Shown here one piece after another: positions 40,550 to 52,602 of a stretch of 64,000 nt of DNA (position 1 is the stretch's first letter; the number at the start of each line of letters is the position of its first letter). Under the pieces are notes generated by a model. That model saw nothing but the letters and a program-made list of their open reading frames with translations. It had not been told where the DNA came from and did no database searches. Both the position numbers and the translations under genes were made by a program. The stretch is from Verrucomicrobiaceae bacterium (GTDB taxonomy: Bacteria > Verrucomicrobiota > Verrucomicrobiia > Verrucomicrobiales > Verrucomicrobiaceae): the NCBI GenBank assembly GCA_947466075.1, contig CANIBP010000002.1:1-64000 (forward strand), given 5' to 3'.

Positions 40550-41338
40550 ATGTCTGCCGACTCCGCCGCCAAAGCCAAGCCACCACCTGTTGTTCAGGTG
40601 CGTGACATGGATTTCTGCTATGGCACGAGCAAGGCGTTGTTCGACATCAACCTTGAGGTCAAATACCACCGCGTCACTGCGCTCATCGGCCCGTCCGGCT
40701 GCGGTAAAAGCACCCTGCTGCGCTGCATCAATCGTATGAACGACCGCGTGCCCAGCGCTCGCGTTACGAAGGGCGAAGTGCTGGTGAAGGGGAAAAACAT
40801 TCACGACACCGATGTGGATCTCACCCAGCTCCGCAAACAGGTCGGCATGGTCTTCCAGAAGTCGAATCCCTTCCCCAAGAGCATCTACGAGAACGTCGCC
40901 TACGGCCTGCGCATCCACGGTGAGAAGAACAAAAACCTGCTTGATGAAGCCGTCGAACGCTCGCTGCGTCACGCCGCGTTGTGGGATGAATTGAAGGACC
41001 GCCTCAGTGCGAACGCTCTCGCCCTCTCCGGCGGTCAGCAGCAGCGTTTGTGCATCGCCCGTGCCATCGCCACGCTGCCCGATGTGCTTCTGATGGATGA
41101 ACCGTGCTCAGCGCTAGATCCGATCTCGACGCTGAAGATCGAAGAGCTCATGAGCCAGCTCGCACGCGAGTACACCATCGTCATCGTCACGCACAACATG
41201 CAGCAGGCCGTGCGCATCTCTGACTTCACTGCGTTCCTGCATCTCGGCAAACTCGTCGAATTTTCTCCCACCGAAGAACTCTTCACCAATCCCCGCGAAA
41301 AGCTCACCGAAGCCTATCTGCGTGGCACGTTCAGTTGA
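40550..41338 (+). CDS. pstB: phosphate ABC transporter ATP-binding protein PstB (copy 1)
   Basis: The ATPase drives phosphate uptake. The 262 residues have Walker [20 protein letters not shown], the signature [16 protein letters not shown], Walker [15 protein letters not shown], and the late PstB marker [17 protein letters not shown]. The start is 15 bp after pstA. It shares most motifs with the next gene, so the two arose by tandem duplication, but they differ in the regulatory N-terminal and mid region. Confidence 0.95.
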   Translation: MSADSAAKAKPPPVVQVRDMDFCYGTSKALFDINLEVKYHRVTALIGPSGCGKSTLLRCINRMNDRVPSARVTKGEVLVKGKNIHDTDVDLTQLRKQVGMVFQKSNPFPKSIYENVAYGLRIHGEKNKNLLDEAVERSLRHAALWDELKDRLSANALALSGGQQQRLCIARAIATLPDVLLMDEPCSALDPISTLKIEELMSQLAREYTIVIVTHNMQQAVRISDFTAFLHLGKLVEFSPTEELFTNPREKLTEAYLRGTFS

Positions 41339-41339
41339 A

Positions 41340-42128
41340 ATGGCCGCCGAAACACCAGCACCAGCTTCTGCAGAGCCGCTCATTCAGGTGGAGAAATTCA
41401 ACTATGCCTATGGCGACCACCAGGTGCTGTTCGATGTCGATTTGAACATGCGCCGTGAGGATGTGACCGCGCTCATTGGCCCCTCTGGTTGTGGCAAGAG
41501 CACACTCATCCGCTCCATCAACCGTATCAACGACCTCGTTGAGTCTGCACGCGTCGTGAGTGGCCAAATCAAGATCGATGGTGTCGATATCTACACGCCT
41601 GAAGTCGATGTGATCAGCCTGCGCCGAAACGTCGGCATGGTGTTCCAAAAATATAATCCCTTCCCGCGCTCCATCTTCGAGAACGCCGTCTATGGCCTGC
41701 GTGTCGCAGGCATCAAAGACCGCCATGATCTCGAAGAAGCCGCCGAACGCAGCCTCAAGGCCGCTGCGCTGTGGGATGAAGTGAAAGACCGCCTTCACCA
41801 GATGGCCACCGGCCTCTCCGGTGGCCAGCAGCAGCGTTTGTGCATTGCTCGTGCCATCGCCTTGCAGCCGCGCATCTTGCTGATGGACGAACCCTGCGCT
41901 GCGCTCGATCCCATCGCCACCGCACGCATCGAGGAGCTGATTCATCAACTGCGCGGCCAGTACACCTTTGTCATCGTTACGCACAACATGGAGCAGGCTA
42001 AGCGCATCGCCGACCGCACCGCGTTCTTCTACAAAGGCAAATTGATCGAAGAGGACGACACGATGACGATCTTCAATCATCCCGGCAACCCGCTCACTGA
42101 ATCCTACATCACGGGTCGTTTGACGTGA
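41340..42128 (+). CDS. pstB: phosphate ABC transporter ATP-binding protein PstB (copy 2)
   Basis: This 262-residue ATPase starts 1 bp after the stop of copy 1. It has Walker [39 protein letters not shown] and [21 protein letters not shown]. Both copies look functional, so they may form a PstB heterodimer or be used under different phosphate levels. phoU, phoB and phoR are not in the window. Confidence 0.95.
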   Translation: MAAETPAPASAEPLIQVEKFNYAYGDHQVLFDVDLNMRREDVTALIGPSGCGKSTLIRSINRINDLVESARVVSGQIKIDGVDIYTPEVDVISLRRNVGMVFQKYNPFPRSIFENAVYGLRVAGIKDRHDLEEAAERSLKAAALWDEVKDRLHQMATGLSGGQQQRLCIARAIALQPRILLMDEPCAALDPIATARIEELIHQLRGQYTFVIVTHNMEQAKRIADRTAFFYKGKLIEEDDTMTIFNHPGNPLTESYITGRLT

Positions 42129-42130
42129 GA

Positions 42131-42190
42131 AAGTAGTGCTCCCGCCTGCAATGCTGCGCGAAGCACTGCGGGCAGGGGGCTTTAGCTCGT
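42131..42190. repeat. REP-like hairpin after the pst operon
   Basis: CCCGCCTGCAATGCT and AGCACTGCGGGCAGGGG pair imperfectly across a GCGCGA loop, then CTTTAGCTC follows. It lies just after the last pstB and may act as a transcript end or as an interspersed repeat. Confidence 0.5.
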
Positions 42191-42232
42191 TCGGGAGGTT
42201 GAAATAACCGTTTCATGCCACACTTTGAGGAC

Positions 42233-42943
42233 ATGAAGCCCATTGCTCTCGTTTTCATCTTCCTCACCACCGCTGCCTGGGCTGGCGTGGAGGTGGACGT
42301 GGATAAGTTTGGCGAGAGCCTCGGCGGCTGGAAAAAAGAAGATGGCAAGGCCGCCGAATACAAATTCTCCGAGAGCAACTACCGCACGTATAAGCCGGAG
42401 ATCTCCAAAGCTCCCGATGGCGGCATCTTCATCTCTGTGCGCGTCGATCATATGCGCGGCATGTTTTCATCAGATGATCACGCGAGTTTGGAGATGAGCT
42501 TCGGGCCCGACGGCACGCTGCTTTCCGCACAGGCTTATATTTCCATCCAAGAGCGCCGCATCAGCAGCGACATGTTCCGCAGTGGAAGCAGATCGGCCGC
42601 TGGCGCAGTCGGTAAGGTGGTCAATGGCACCGCCGCCCAAGCCGCGAAGGTCGGTGGTGAGGTGTTTGCCAATCTCACTGGCAAGTTGCTGCGCGAAAAC
42701 GTCACCGAACCGGGACGTGTCGCTTTTCCTGCCGCGTTGCGTCACAACTACAACCTGTTCTATCCCTGTGTGCATGTGGAGAAAGACCCACCCAAGGCGC
42801 TGCCAGTGGAAGAAGGTGCAGCTTCCCCAAAGCCCGTCATTCCGCCTGCTACGGTTGAAAAAACCGCAGTGCCTGGTGGCACGATCGAAGTACGCACTTT
42901 TGGCGAGCCACCGCCTGAACCTGCGCCACCGGCCAAACAATGA
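42233..42943 (+). CDS. hypothetical secreted protein coupled to coaX
   Basis: The 236-residue protein has a signal peptide (MKPIALVFIFLTTAAWA), an N-terminal soluble domain (VDKFGESLGGWKKEDGKAA), a glycine-rich helical stretch (SAAGAVGKVVNGTAAQAAKVGG) and a Pro-rich tail. The family is not recognised. A GAGG site precedes the ATG. The stop overlaps the coaX start by four bases, which links their translation, although their roles seem unrelated. Confidence 0.7.
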   Translation: MKPIALVFIFLTTAAWAGVEVDVDKFGESLGGWKKEDGKAAEYKFSESNYRTYKPEISKAPDGGIFISVRVDHMRGMFSSDDHASLEMSFGPDGTLLSAQAYISIQERRISSDMFRSGSRSAAGAVGKVVNGTAAQAAKVGGEVFANLTGKLLRENVTEPGRVAFPAALRHNYNLFYPCVHVEKDPPKALPVEEGAASPKPVIPPATVEKTAVPGGTIEVRTFGEPPPEPAPPAKQ

Positions 42944-43671
42944 GCCAACGGTTGCTCATCGACGTCGGCAACGGTCGCACCAAATTTGGTCTCGCTACGA
43001 GCGATGCGATCCTTGAACGCCGCGAGCATGCCACACGCGAGCTTTCACCTGATGCCGTGCGTGACATCACCCGTGGCTGGGAATTTAGCAGCGCCGTGCT
43101 ATGCAGCGTCGTGCCCAAGGCCGTGCCTGCGTTTCGGGATGTCTTCGGTGCTCAGCTCATCGAACTTCGCTACGACACACCGCTGGGCATCGGCATTCGT
43201 TATCCGAAGCCTGAAAGCATCGGTCCTGACCGCCTCGCCAACGCCGTAGCACTTGCGCACATGCATGGTGCGCCTGGCATCGTCATCGATTTCGGCACCG
43301 CCGTCACTTTCGACATTCTGAGTGCCGACCAATTCTACATCGGCGGTGTCATCGCTCCCGGCCTGCGATTGATGACGGATTACCTGCACGAACGCACCGC
43401 CTTGCTGCCGCGCGTTGATTTGCGCGAGCCTGTCAGCGCCATCGGCCAGTCCACTGAATCGGCCATCCTTGCTGGAGCTGCCATCGGTTACCGCGGCATG
43501 GTCAAAGGCATCCTGGAGGCCTTGAAAAAAGAACTGGGCAGCCAGCACGCCCATGTCGTTGCCACTGGCGGCGATGCCGAGTGGATCATTTCGGGCATGG
43601 GCGAACGCATCATCGTAGATCCCGATTTGACTCTGCACGGACTGCGCATCGTCGGAAATCAGCATTCGTGA
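42940..43671 (+). CDS. coaX: type III pantothenate kinase
   Basis: It phosphorylates pantothenate, the first step of coenzyme A synthesis. The 243 residues fit the ASKHA-fold CoaX: phosphate 1 motif LLIDVGNGRTKFGL, PESIGPDRLANAVALAH, phosphate 2 motif IVIDFGTAVTFDIL, and GGVIAPGLRLMTDYLHERTA. CoaX enzymes need a monovalent cation and are not inhibited by CoA. It is translationally coupled to the preceding gene and converges with alaS. Confidence 0.95.
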   Translation: MSQRLLIDVGNGRTKFGLATSDAILERREHATRELSPDAVRDITRGWEFSSAVLCSVVPKAVPAFRDVFGAQLIELRYDTPLGIGIRYPKPESIGPDRLANAVALAHMHGAPGIVIDFGTAVTFDILSADQFYIGGVIAPGLRLMTDYLHERTALLPRVDLREPVSAIGQSTESAILAGAAIGYRGMVKGILEALKKELGSQHAHVVATGGDAEWIISGMGERIIVDPDLTLHGLRIVGNQHS

Positions 43672-43683
43672 TCATCCTCTCCG

Positions 43684-46476
<2,793 letters not shown>

Positions 46477-46617
46477 GGCTGGGAAAAGGAGCGCGGATGG
46501 TAGCGGGAGGATGCTGAAGGTAAAGGCAGGGTTTGCGGTCGCCGGACCGGATGAAGGGGCTAAATAGGGCCCTTTTGCTATCAATGCAGGGAGAGGAGTG
46601 GATTTTTGATTGTAAAA

Positions 46618-46635
46618 TTACTGTAATTACTGTAA
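46618..46635 (+). promoter_or_regulatory. direct repeat TTACTGTAA x2 upstream of the pseudopilin gene
   Basis: Two exact adjacent copies of TTACTGTAA lie in a locally AT-rich stretch, 15 bp before the proposed start. They could be a regulator site or part of the core promoter. Confidence 0.4.
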
Positions 46636-46649
46636 AATGTTGTTCATCC

Positions 46650-47063
46650 ATGCACTTTGTCCTTAGGCGCTCCGCTAAAGCACGGCGAACCCAGTCCGGG
46701 TTTAGCCTGATGGAGCTGTTGGTCACGGTCGCCATCATTGGCGTGCTTGCTGCCATCGGCGTGGTTGCTTTCGGCGGTGCCCGTCAAGGCGCTGAGGATC
46801 AAAAGGACAAGCGCAACGCCCAGGAAATCGCCAGCATGGCCGCTGTTGCGAACGCAGCCGGAGCTCCGTTTGTCGTTCCAGGTGACGAAAAGGCCACCAT
46901 TGAAAACCTGCGCACCGGCTGCGCACCGAGTCGCGGCGCTTTCAAAGGTCGATTGTTTAAACTGTCCAACATGAGTGAGTTTAACATTAAGGGTGCCATG
47001 CGCTTTCTAGCCATGAACGACAACGAGCTCCAATACCGCCTCGACGGTACTGGCAGCCCTTGA
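46650..47063 (+). CDS. type IV pilin-like (prepilin) protein
   Basis: The 137-residue protein has a basic leader (MHFVLRRSAKARRTQSG) followed by a class III prepilin cleavage site and hydrophobic helix, G17-F18-SLMELLVTVAIIGVLAAIG, with the conserved Glu at +5. The rest is a small soluble domain. It belongs to the type IV pilin/pseudopilin superfamily (type II secretion, pili or minor pilins). No prepilin peptidase or assembly genes are nearby. ATG 46650 was chosen because longer starts place extra residues before the leader. Confidence 0.85.
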   Translation: MHFVLRRSAKARRTQSGFSLMELLVTVAIIGVLAAIGVVAFGGARQGAEDQKDKRNAQEIASMAAVANAAGAPFVVPGDEKATIENLRTGCAPSRGAFKGRLFKLSNMSEFNIKGAMRFLAMNDNELQYRLDGTGSP

Positions 47064-47090
47064 TCTATCTTCACCGACGCAAAAAGCAGA

Positions 47091-47840
47091 TCAACCGAGT
47101 GATCGCAGCGTCTTGCGCCCGCGTTCTTTAGTCTCTGGATCGTCTTTCTCGCGGTCAGGCATCGCGAGACCTTTCTCAAGCCATTGCTTCGCCTCCGCTT
47201 TCCGGCCCATTTGCGCATAGGTGCGCCCCAGCTCGACATGGTGAATGAGCCTACTCGGATTCAAAGCAATGGCCTTCTCAAAACATTGCACCGCCTCCTC
47301 GTTCGATGCGGCAGGAAGTTCGCCATAGACGAGCTTGGCGATGGTGCGTGTGAGTCCACCAAGTTCCGCCATGGCCTGATGCCAGCGGCCGAGCAGATGC
47401 CAAGCGTAATCATTCTTGGGATTAATCTTCACCGCTGTTTCAGCGGCGGTTTTAATGCGCCGAGAGGCCTCCACGCTTTCTTTGTTACTAAACAACGGGG
47501 TGAGTTTGCCCAGACAAATCGCAAGCGCGAGGTGCGAGTCGCAGTCGTTCGGAGCCAATTTCACCGCTCTTTCCGAATAGGCGAGCGCAGTGCGGCCCGA
47601 CTGAAGCTGATCGGCCTTCCCAGACAGGTCGGCCATACGATAAACATACTGACGCGCGATCTTTACCAGCAGCGCTGCGTTGTTTGGCTCTAATTTTTCG
47701 GCCGGCAGGTAGTATTGCAGCGCCGCCTCCGACTTAAGCTGGACATCGTAAACGTCCCCTTGCTTCACCAACTCCGCAAAGTTGCCGAAGGCGCATCCCG
47801 CACCCAAAACGATAACAGCAATGGCGACTTGGATTCTCAT
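47091..47840 (-). CDS. TPR-repeat protein at the end of the lipid operon
   Basis: The 249-residue protein has a signal peptide or membrane anchor ([18 protein letters not shown], possibly a lipobox at Cys16) and at least three TPR units, with positions such as [24 protein letters not shown] and [16 protein letters not shown]. TPRs bind peptides or partner proteins. The start overlaps the stop of the methyltransferase gene upstream by four bases (ATGA), so it is part of the operon and possibly a scaffold for it. Confidence 0.85.
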   Translation of the reverse strand: MRIQVAIAVIVLGAGCAFGNFAELVKQGDVYDVQLKSEAALQYYLPAEKLEPNNAALLVKIARQYVYRMADLSGKADQLQSGRTALAYSERAVKLAPNDCDSHLALAICLGKLTPLFSNKESVEASRRIKTAAETAVKINPKNDYAWHLLGRWHQAMAELGGLTRTIAKLVYGELPAASNEEAVQCFEKAIALNPSRLIHHVELGRTYAQMGRKAEAKQWLEKGLAMPDREKDDPETKERGRKTLRSLG

Positions 47841-48874
47841 GGCTTCACGAAGCGATAGTGTGAAACGATCCACTCTTCGCCACCGCGGTAGCCCCACAGC
47901 TCGGCACAAGCGAGGAAGAACAGCCGCCACCACACCCACCACTTGGTGACTTGATCTGCCCCATAAGTTTCGGCAAACAGCGGCAAAATTTCAGCTTTAT
48001 GCGCGTCCATGTTCGCCAGCCAGGCTTCGCTCGTGCGGGAGTAGTGCTGGCCGCTGACGCACCAGTGGTCCTCGATCTTCAAGTGATCCTGGAAGTAGAG
48101 CAGCAGATCATCACTAGGCATCTGGCCGCCAGTGAAGAAATACTTCGCCATCCAGTCATCTTCGCTGCGCACCTCGTAGTGGTAGGCGTATTCGCGATGC
48201 GTGAAGATGTGCACGAAGAGTTTCCCGCGTGGTTTCAACCAAGTGGAAACGCGGCGCAGCAACTCCTGGTAGTTTTTCATGTGCTCAAACATCTCCACCG
48301 ACACGCAGCGGTCAAACACGCCTTCACCCACGCCATCAAAGTGAATCATGTTCGCCGTGATGATCGTGAGGTTCTTCAAGCGGCGTTTGGCAGCCTCGGC
48401 GTCGATAAATTGCTTCTGCGTGCGCGAATTCGAGACGCTGGTGATCTGCGCCTGCGGATAATGCTCCGCCATCCACAGTGAGAGCGATCCCCAGCCGCAG
48501 CCGAGTTCGAGAATGCTCTGCCCGTCTTGCAATTCGGCCCGCTCGCAGGTCAATGCGAGCATCGCGGCCTCGGATTCATCAAACGTGGTCGTTTCATCCG
48601 GCCAGAAGCCGCTGCTGTACTTCAGGTGCTTGCCAAGCACGAGTTGGTAAAAGCGTGTGGGCACCTCGTAGTGCTGCTCGTTGGCTTCATCCGTCGCGAT
48701 GGCGATGGGCATCTGCTTCAAATCCTGCACGTAGCGCATCAAGGCCGCGCGCTGCGCCTCGACCGTGGGCTGTTTGTTCTCCCGCAGCGTCTCGGCAAGC
48801 CGCTGACGAATGCCGAGGCGGATCATGGCATCAGGGAGGATGTTCTTGGCGAGGATGGCGTTGATGGTGCTCAT
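47837..48874 (-). CDS. SAM-dependent methyltransferase, coclaurine N-methyltransferase-like / CFA family
   Basis: This 345-residue member of the cyclopropane-fatty-acid synthase superfamily has its SAM-binding motif ([10 protein letters not shown]) at 121-130. It lacks the larger N-terminal domain of true CFA synthases. Many segments ([74 protein letters not shown]) closely resemble plant coclaurine N-methyltransferase-like proteins. The substrate is unknown; in this operon a fatty-acyl or lipid substrate is more likely than an alkaloid. Confidence 0.85.
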   Translation of the reverse strand: MSTINAILAKNILPDAMIRLGIRQRLAETLRENKQPTVEAQRAALMRYVQDLKQMPIAIATDEANEQHYEVPTRFYQLVLGKHLKYSSGFWPDETTTFDESEAAMLALTCERAELQDGQSILELGCGWGSLSLWMAEHYPQAQITSVSNSRTQKQFIDAEAAKRRLKNLTIITANMIHFDGVGEGVFDRCVSVEMFEHMKNYQELLRRVSTWLKPRGKLFVHIFTHREYAYHYEVRSEDDWMAKYFFTGGQMPSDDLLLYFQDHLKIEDHWCVSGQHYSRTSEAWLANMDAHKAEILPLFAETYGADQVTKWWVWWRLFFLACAELWGYRGGEEWIVSHYRFVKP

Positions 48875-48911
48875 TTGCGTGGGTTGATTCGATTGGGTGG
48901 TGGCATTGGAT

Positions 48912-49703
48912 TCAGCTTTTCGGCCACCACGGCACAAAGGCGCTCGTGGTACGCTGATACTCGCGATAAGCATCGCCTTTCGACTTCACCGCGCATTCTT
49001 CGGTCAGTGGAATGCCCGTGACGCGAAGCAGGAAATACAAGATCATCGCAGGCGCATAGATCGTGATCCAACCCCAGGGTGAACCACACGCGAAGAGCCA
49101 GAAACCCCACCACACCAAGGATTCAAAGAAATAGTTCGGATGCCGCGAATAACGCCACAGGCCGATCTGGCAGACTTTACCTTTGCTTTGCGGGTCTGAT
49201 TTGAAGCGCTGCATCTGCGCATCACTCAGCGCCTCACCACCGATGCCGAGCAGCCATACGCCAAAGCCAATCCACTCGATGATTCCAAGCTGCGGCGATG
49301 AATTCATGCACGCAAGCAACACCGGTACGGATAGCAGCACGATCAGAATGGCCTGCGCCTGGAAGAAAAAGAAGAAGTTCCGCGCAAGCTGGCTCTGCCA
49401 TTTCTCCCGCAACACCTCATAGCGCACATCTTCATGCGGATGATGCTTTTTTACGCGTATGAACAGATAGGTTCCCAACCGCAGGCTCCACAACAACGCC
49501 ATCGTCAAAGCAATGAGCTTACGCTGGGTCAACCCTTCGCCAAAAACCGCGTAAACAGGCGCAATAACGGCCAACGCATAAGACCACGTCACATCCACAA
49601 AACTGAAGTTATTCAGCTTTAAGCTAAGCCACCAAGTGAGCGTAAACAGCGTGAATGCCACGGCTGTGCCGCTGCCAATCAAGAACCAAAAATCATGCGT
49701 CAT
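48912..49703 (-). CDS. DUF1295 / steroid 5-alpha-reductase-like membrane protein
   Basis: The 263-residue integral membrane protein has about six or seven helices. The C-terminal part matches the DUF1295 family, related to steroid 5-alpha and isoprenylcysteine methyltransferase-type enzymes: [22 protein letters not shown], then [21 protein letters not shown]. These enzymes reduce or modify lipid-type double bonds using NAD(P)H, though this family is not assigned a reaction. ATG 49703 overlaps the preceding stop by 11 bases. Confidence 0.88.
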   Translation of the reverse strand: MTHDFWFLIGSGTAVAFTLFTLTWWLSLKLNNFSFVDVTWSYALAVIAPVYAVFGEGLTQRKLIALTMALLWSLRLGTYLFIRVKKHHPHEDVRYEVLREKWQSQLARNFFFFFQAQAILIVLLSVPVLLACMNSSPQLGIIEWIGFGVWLLGIGGEALSDAQMQRFKSDPQSKGKVCQIGLWRYSRHPNYFFESLVWWGFWLFACGSPWGWITIYAPAMILYFLLRVTGIPLTEECAVKSKGDAYREYQRTTSAFVPWWPKS

Positions 49704-50193
49704 GGCGTGTGGGATTGAGGCGTTGGGAAAGCCGCTCGATGATCGGACGGCTAATGAAATAAATCGTTCCGAGGAGCAACGGTGCGATGAGGAGCCACAC
49801 CACCACGGCATAGAGACCGATCATGCCAAAATCGGCCATGAAGCGGCCCGGATCGGCAAAGAAGCGCTCCATGAGCATCGGGATCGAAAGCGGCACATGC
49901 ACCGCGCCGAACAAGGATTCACCCGCACGCATGAAGAGTAAAACAGTGGCAAGTTGCAGCGGATAACTTAGCTCTCGAAACACCTGCAACACCGGCTGGT
50001 TTAGCTTCATCGGCACACCAATAGCCAGTGAGAGCAACGTCGGCGTGCCGAGTAGAGGAAACACACCGATTGTCACTCCAAAGGCAACCGCCAGCGCAAT
50101 CTTCCCTGGCGTGATGCCTTGGGTTAGCTGCGCAACGACGGGCTTCACCACCCATCGCCGCCATAGAGATTCACGCTGGACCGCTTCACTCAT
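49693..50193 (-). CDS. DUF2062 membrane protein
   Basis: The 166-residue membrane protein has a positively charged N-terminus (RRWVVKPVVAQLTQGITPGKIALAVAFGVTIG). The GITPGKIALAVAFGVTIGVFPLLG segment is typical of the DUF2062 family and is followed by two or three helices. The family is found beside lipid and polysaccharide transferase genes. The start overlaps the stop of the DUF1475 gene by four bases. Confidence 0.85.
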   Translation of the reverse strand: MSEAVQRESLWRRWVVKPVVAQLTQGITPGKIALAVAFGVTIGVFPLLGTPTLLSLAIGVPMKLNQPVLQVFRELSYPLQLATVLLFMRAGESLFGAVHVPLSIPMLMERFFADPGRFMADFGMIGLYAVVVWLLIAPLLLGTIYFISRPIIERLSQRLNPTRHDA

Positions 50194-50522
50194 GCTCGGC
50201 GCAGTAGAATGTCTTCCATGCGCGCATTGGTCGGCACACGGAAGAGTTGAATGATCATGTAAACCGCCATGGCGATGTTCCCGAGCAGTAGAATGCCGAG
50301 CAACCAACCGATACGGGCAATCCACGAACGCTCCTTATAAGCCACCCAACAATAGAAGGTCAAAAACGCCCAGTAGGTGTCGAAGAGCGTCGCGATAAAC
50401 CACGGATGCCCACCCACGCTGCCCGGAATTTCCAAAATCGAGCATTGGGTCGATGCCCAACTCGTGACGCCAATCATCGAGATCAACACGATAATGAAAA
50501 AGCAGCGTAGGAACCAGATCAT
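50190..50522 (-). CDS. DUF1475-like small membrane protein
   Basis: The 110-residue protein has three helices. The sequence pattern HPWFIATLFDTYWAFLTFYCWVAYKE and RIGWLLGILLLGNIAMAVY matches the DUF1475 family, uncharacterised but common in bacteria with such lipid gene sets. It lies 5 bp after the CFA-type gene and four bases into the DUF2062 gene. Confidence 0.75.
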   Translation of the reverse strand: MIWFLRCFFIIVLISMIGVTSWASTQCSILEIPGSVGGHPWFIATLFDTYWAFLTFYCWVAYKERSWIARIGWLLGILLLGNIAMAVYMIIQLFRVPTNARMEDILLRRA

Positions 50523-50527
50523 GGCGT

Positions 50528-51808
50528 TCAGAAGGCTTGGTGAAGCGTGGTGTTGTTCGGCCGTGTGTAAACTGCCTGCACAACGCTGATGTTCCGCATG
50601 GCAAAAGCGGCTTCACAGTATTGTAGGTAGAAGTTCCACTTGCGGACAAAGCGTTCGTCAAAGCCCTGCGCCTTCACCTCCGTCAGTTTCGCGTTGAAGC
50701 GCTCAAACCAAAGTCGCAGCGTTTTGGCATACGAAGCGCCGAGGTCTTCAAGGCCATGCATGAACATATCGCTCGTACGGTTGATCGCTTCATTGACGCG
50801 ACCCACGCTGAGTAGCAACGAACCTGGGAAGATATGCTTTTGAATCCAGTCCACACCCTTCCGCAGGTCTTTGTGCTGGCAATCGGCCACGGTGATCATC
50901 TGGAAGGCCAACAGCCCTTCAGGCTTCAACACCTCAGCGCATTTCGCGAAGTAAGTCTCTAGAAATTTATCTCCCACGGCCTCCAGCATCTCAATCGAAG
51001 CAATCTTGTCGAACAGTCCAGTGATGTGCCGGTAATCCTGAAGACGAATCTCGATGCGATCAGACAGACCTTCGCGGGCGACACGCTCCGTGGCAAACTT
51101 GTGCTGTTCCTGTGAGATGGTGACAGCGGTGACGCGCACGCCATGGTGTTCCGCTGCATGGCAGGAGAATCCGCCCCAACCACAGCCGATCTCGAGCACA
51201 TGATCGCCCGGCTTGAGCTGAAGCTTCTGGCACAACGCCTCATATTTCGACGCCTGCGCCTCCGCGAGTGGCTGCCCGGTATATTCAAAGCGCGCGGCCG
51301 AGTAGGTCATAGTCTCGTCCAGCCAGAGCGAATAGAAGTCATTCCCGAGATCGTAGTGCTCCGCGATATTGCGTCGGCTCGTGGTCACGCTGTTAGGCCG
51401 CAGCAGATGTTGTACGCGATTGACGACATTCAGGAAATTCACGAACGCCACCTTGCCCGACGAGGATTTGGATCCTTGGGTCTTCGAGAGGTTGAGAATG
51501 AACCACGCGATGACATCCGCGATACTGTCTGTCTCCCAATCGCCATCCACATAAGCTTCGCCAAAGCCCACATTGCCGAACAATGCGCTGCGTTTGAAGA
51601 ACTCCATGCTGCAAATGCGCATCTCCGCCGTGATCTCTGCTCCAGGTGCTCCGAAAACACGCACACGACCGTCAGGATAAGTCATCCGCATGCCGCCATG
51701 CACAAAGGGCTTGAAGCTTTGCAGCACGAGCCATTCGTAGAAGCCTGCTTTCGCGGTAGCGGACGATGAGATGACGGGACTGTGGTCGAGTGTGAGGGTC
51801 GAGTTCAT
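50528..51808 (-). CDS. cfa: cyclopropane-fatty-acyl-phospholipid synthase
   Basis: It transfers a methylene or methyl group from SAM to the double bond of acyl chains in membrane phospholipids. The 426 residues are full-length: an N-terminal domain (about 20-140), the CFA hallmark HYDLGNDFYSLWLDETMTYS (151-170), and SAM-binding VLEIGCGWGG (204-213). The late motif KWNFYLQYCEAAFAMRNISVVQ is also present. Related enzymes in other operons of this type make methyl-branched or furan precursors instead of a ring, so the exact product is open. It overlaps the DUF1365 stop by four bases. Confidence 0.92.
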   Translation of the reverse strand: MNSTLTLDHSPVISSSATAKAGFYEWLVLQSFKPFVHGGMRMTYPDGRVRVFGAPGAEITAEMRICSMEFFKRSALFGNVGFGEAYVDGDWETDSIADVIAWFILNLSKTQGSKSSSGKVAFVNFLNVVNRVQHLLRPNSVTTSRRNIAEHYDLGNDFYSLWLDETMTYSAARFEYTGQPLAEAQASKYEALCQKLQLKPGDHVLEIGCGWGGFSCHAAEHHGVRVTAVTISQEQHKFATERVAREGLSDRIEIRLQDYRHITGLFDKIASIEMLEAVGDKFLETYFAKCAEVLKPEGLLAFQMITVADCQHKDLRKGVDWIQKHIFPGSLLLSVGRVNEAINRTSDMFMHGLEDLGASYAKTLRLWFERFNAKLTEVKAQGFDERFVRKWNFYLQYCEAAFAMRNISVVQAVYTRPNNTTLHQAF

Positions 51809-52602
51809 GATTTGGCGGGGACGATGGAATGGTGTGGGCGCAGCACGTCTTGCTGAAGCTCACGGTTCGCGCTCTTGCTGAACCAAGGCACGCGTTTGAT
51901 CCAGAGCAGCAAGGCGTGCCAATGAATGAGCAGAATCACCTGCAGCGTCAGCAGCGGGTACTTCACCGCGCAGGCGAGCAATGCAGCGTCGTTGAGTGCA
52001 CGACGTGTTCCGGTGAGCGAGGTGACGAGCATTTTGCCCTCCGCATCGACATCATCGACGGTGATGTGAAGATTTTCTCCCGGCAAACGCAGATGAAAGT
52101 CAAACTTGAGATCAAGCGCCGAAAACGGAGAGACGTAGAAGAGCTTCGGCGTGACAAGCGTGAAGCCGTCTGCACCAGGCTCCTTCATCGAGTAAAATTT
52201 CTGCTCACGGTAGGTATTGGTGACCTGCGCCAGCGCACAAAACGGCGATCCATCAGCCGAGAGCGCGTAGAAAAACGTGACTGGATTAAAGATGTAGCCA
52301 AGCACTCGTGGGAAGGCGAGCATCTTGATCGTGGCAATGCGAGTGGTGTCAATGCCGTGTGAGGCGAGCACTTTTAACAAGCCAACCTTCACATTTTCAT
52401 GCTCGCCACCGAGATGATCGCGATCGTAAAAAGAGAATAGGTTGAAGCGGTTCCGGCTAAACAATGCCAGATCGCTATCGAGAGCGTCGATGTCATCGAG
52501 ATCGAGCCACAAATAGAACACACTATACGAGAAACCGTGCCGCTTCGGGCGCAGGCGCTGGTGCATCACCGTGCATTCGTAAATGTGCGACGATTCCGGC
52601 AT
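51805..52602 (-). CDS. DUF1365 family protein
   Basis: The 265-residue protein begins MPESSHIYECTVMHQRLRPKRHGFSYSVFYLWLDLDD, the DUF1365 signature, followed by FPRVLGYIFNPVTFFYAL and SPFSALDLKFDFHLRLP. The C-terminus has a membrane-associated helix. The family is nearly always encoded between FAD amine-oxidase-like and CFA-like genes. Two in-frame ATGs exist; 52602 gives TAATG coupling with the FAD gene and a better-placed AAGGA site, while 52608 is two codons longer. Confidence 0.9.
   Translation of the reverse strand: MPESSHIYECTVMHQRLRPKRHGFSYSVFYLWLDLDDIDALDSDLALFSRNRFNLFSFYDRDHLGGEHENVKVGLLKVLASHGIDTTRIATIKMLAFPRVLGYIFNPVTFFYALSADGSPFCALAQVTNTYREQKFYSMKEPGADGFTLVTPKLFYVSPFSALDLKFDFHLRLPGENLHITVDDVDAEGKMLVTSLTGTRRALNDAALLACAVKYPLLTLQVILLIHWHALLLWIKRVPWFSKSANRELQQDVLRPHHSIVPAKS

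Noticed and set aside
40550-42128. The two pstB genes being one gene split by a frameshift
   Set aside because: Each has a complete set of Walker A, signature and Walker B motifs and normal length.
46477-46584. 36-residue N-terminal extension of alaS
   Set aside because: AlaS normally starts at MTSAQIRQ-type sequence, and the upstream residues are Pro/Ala-rich with no counterpart in the family.
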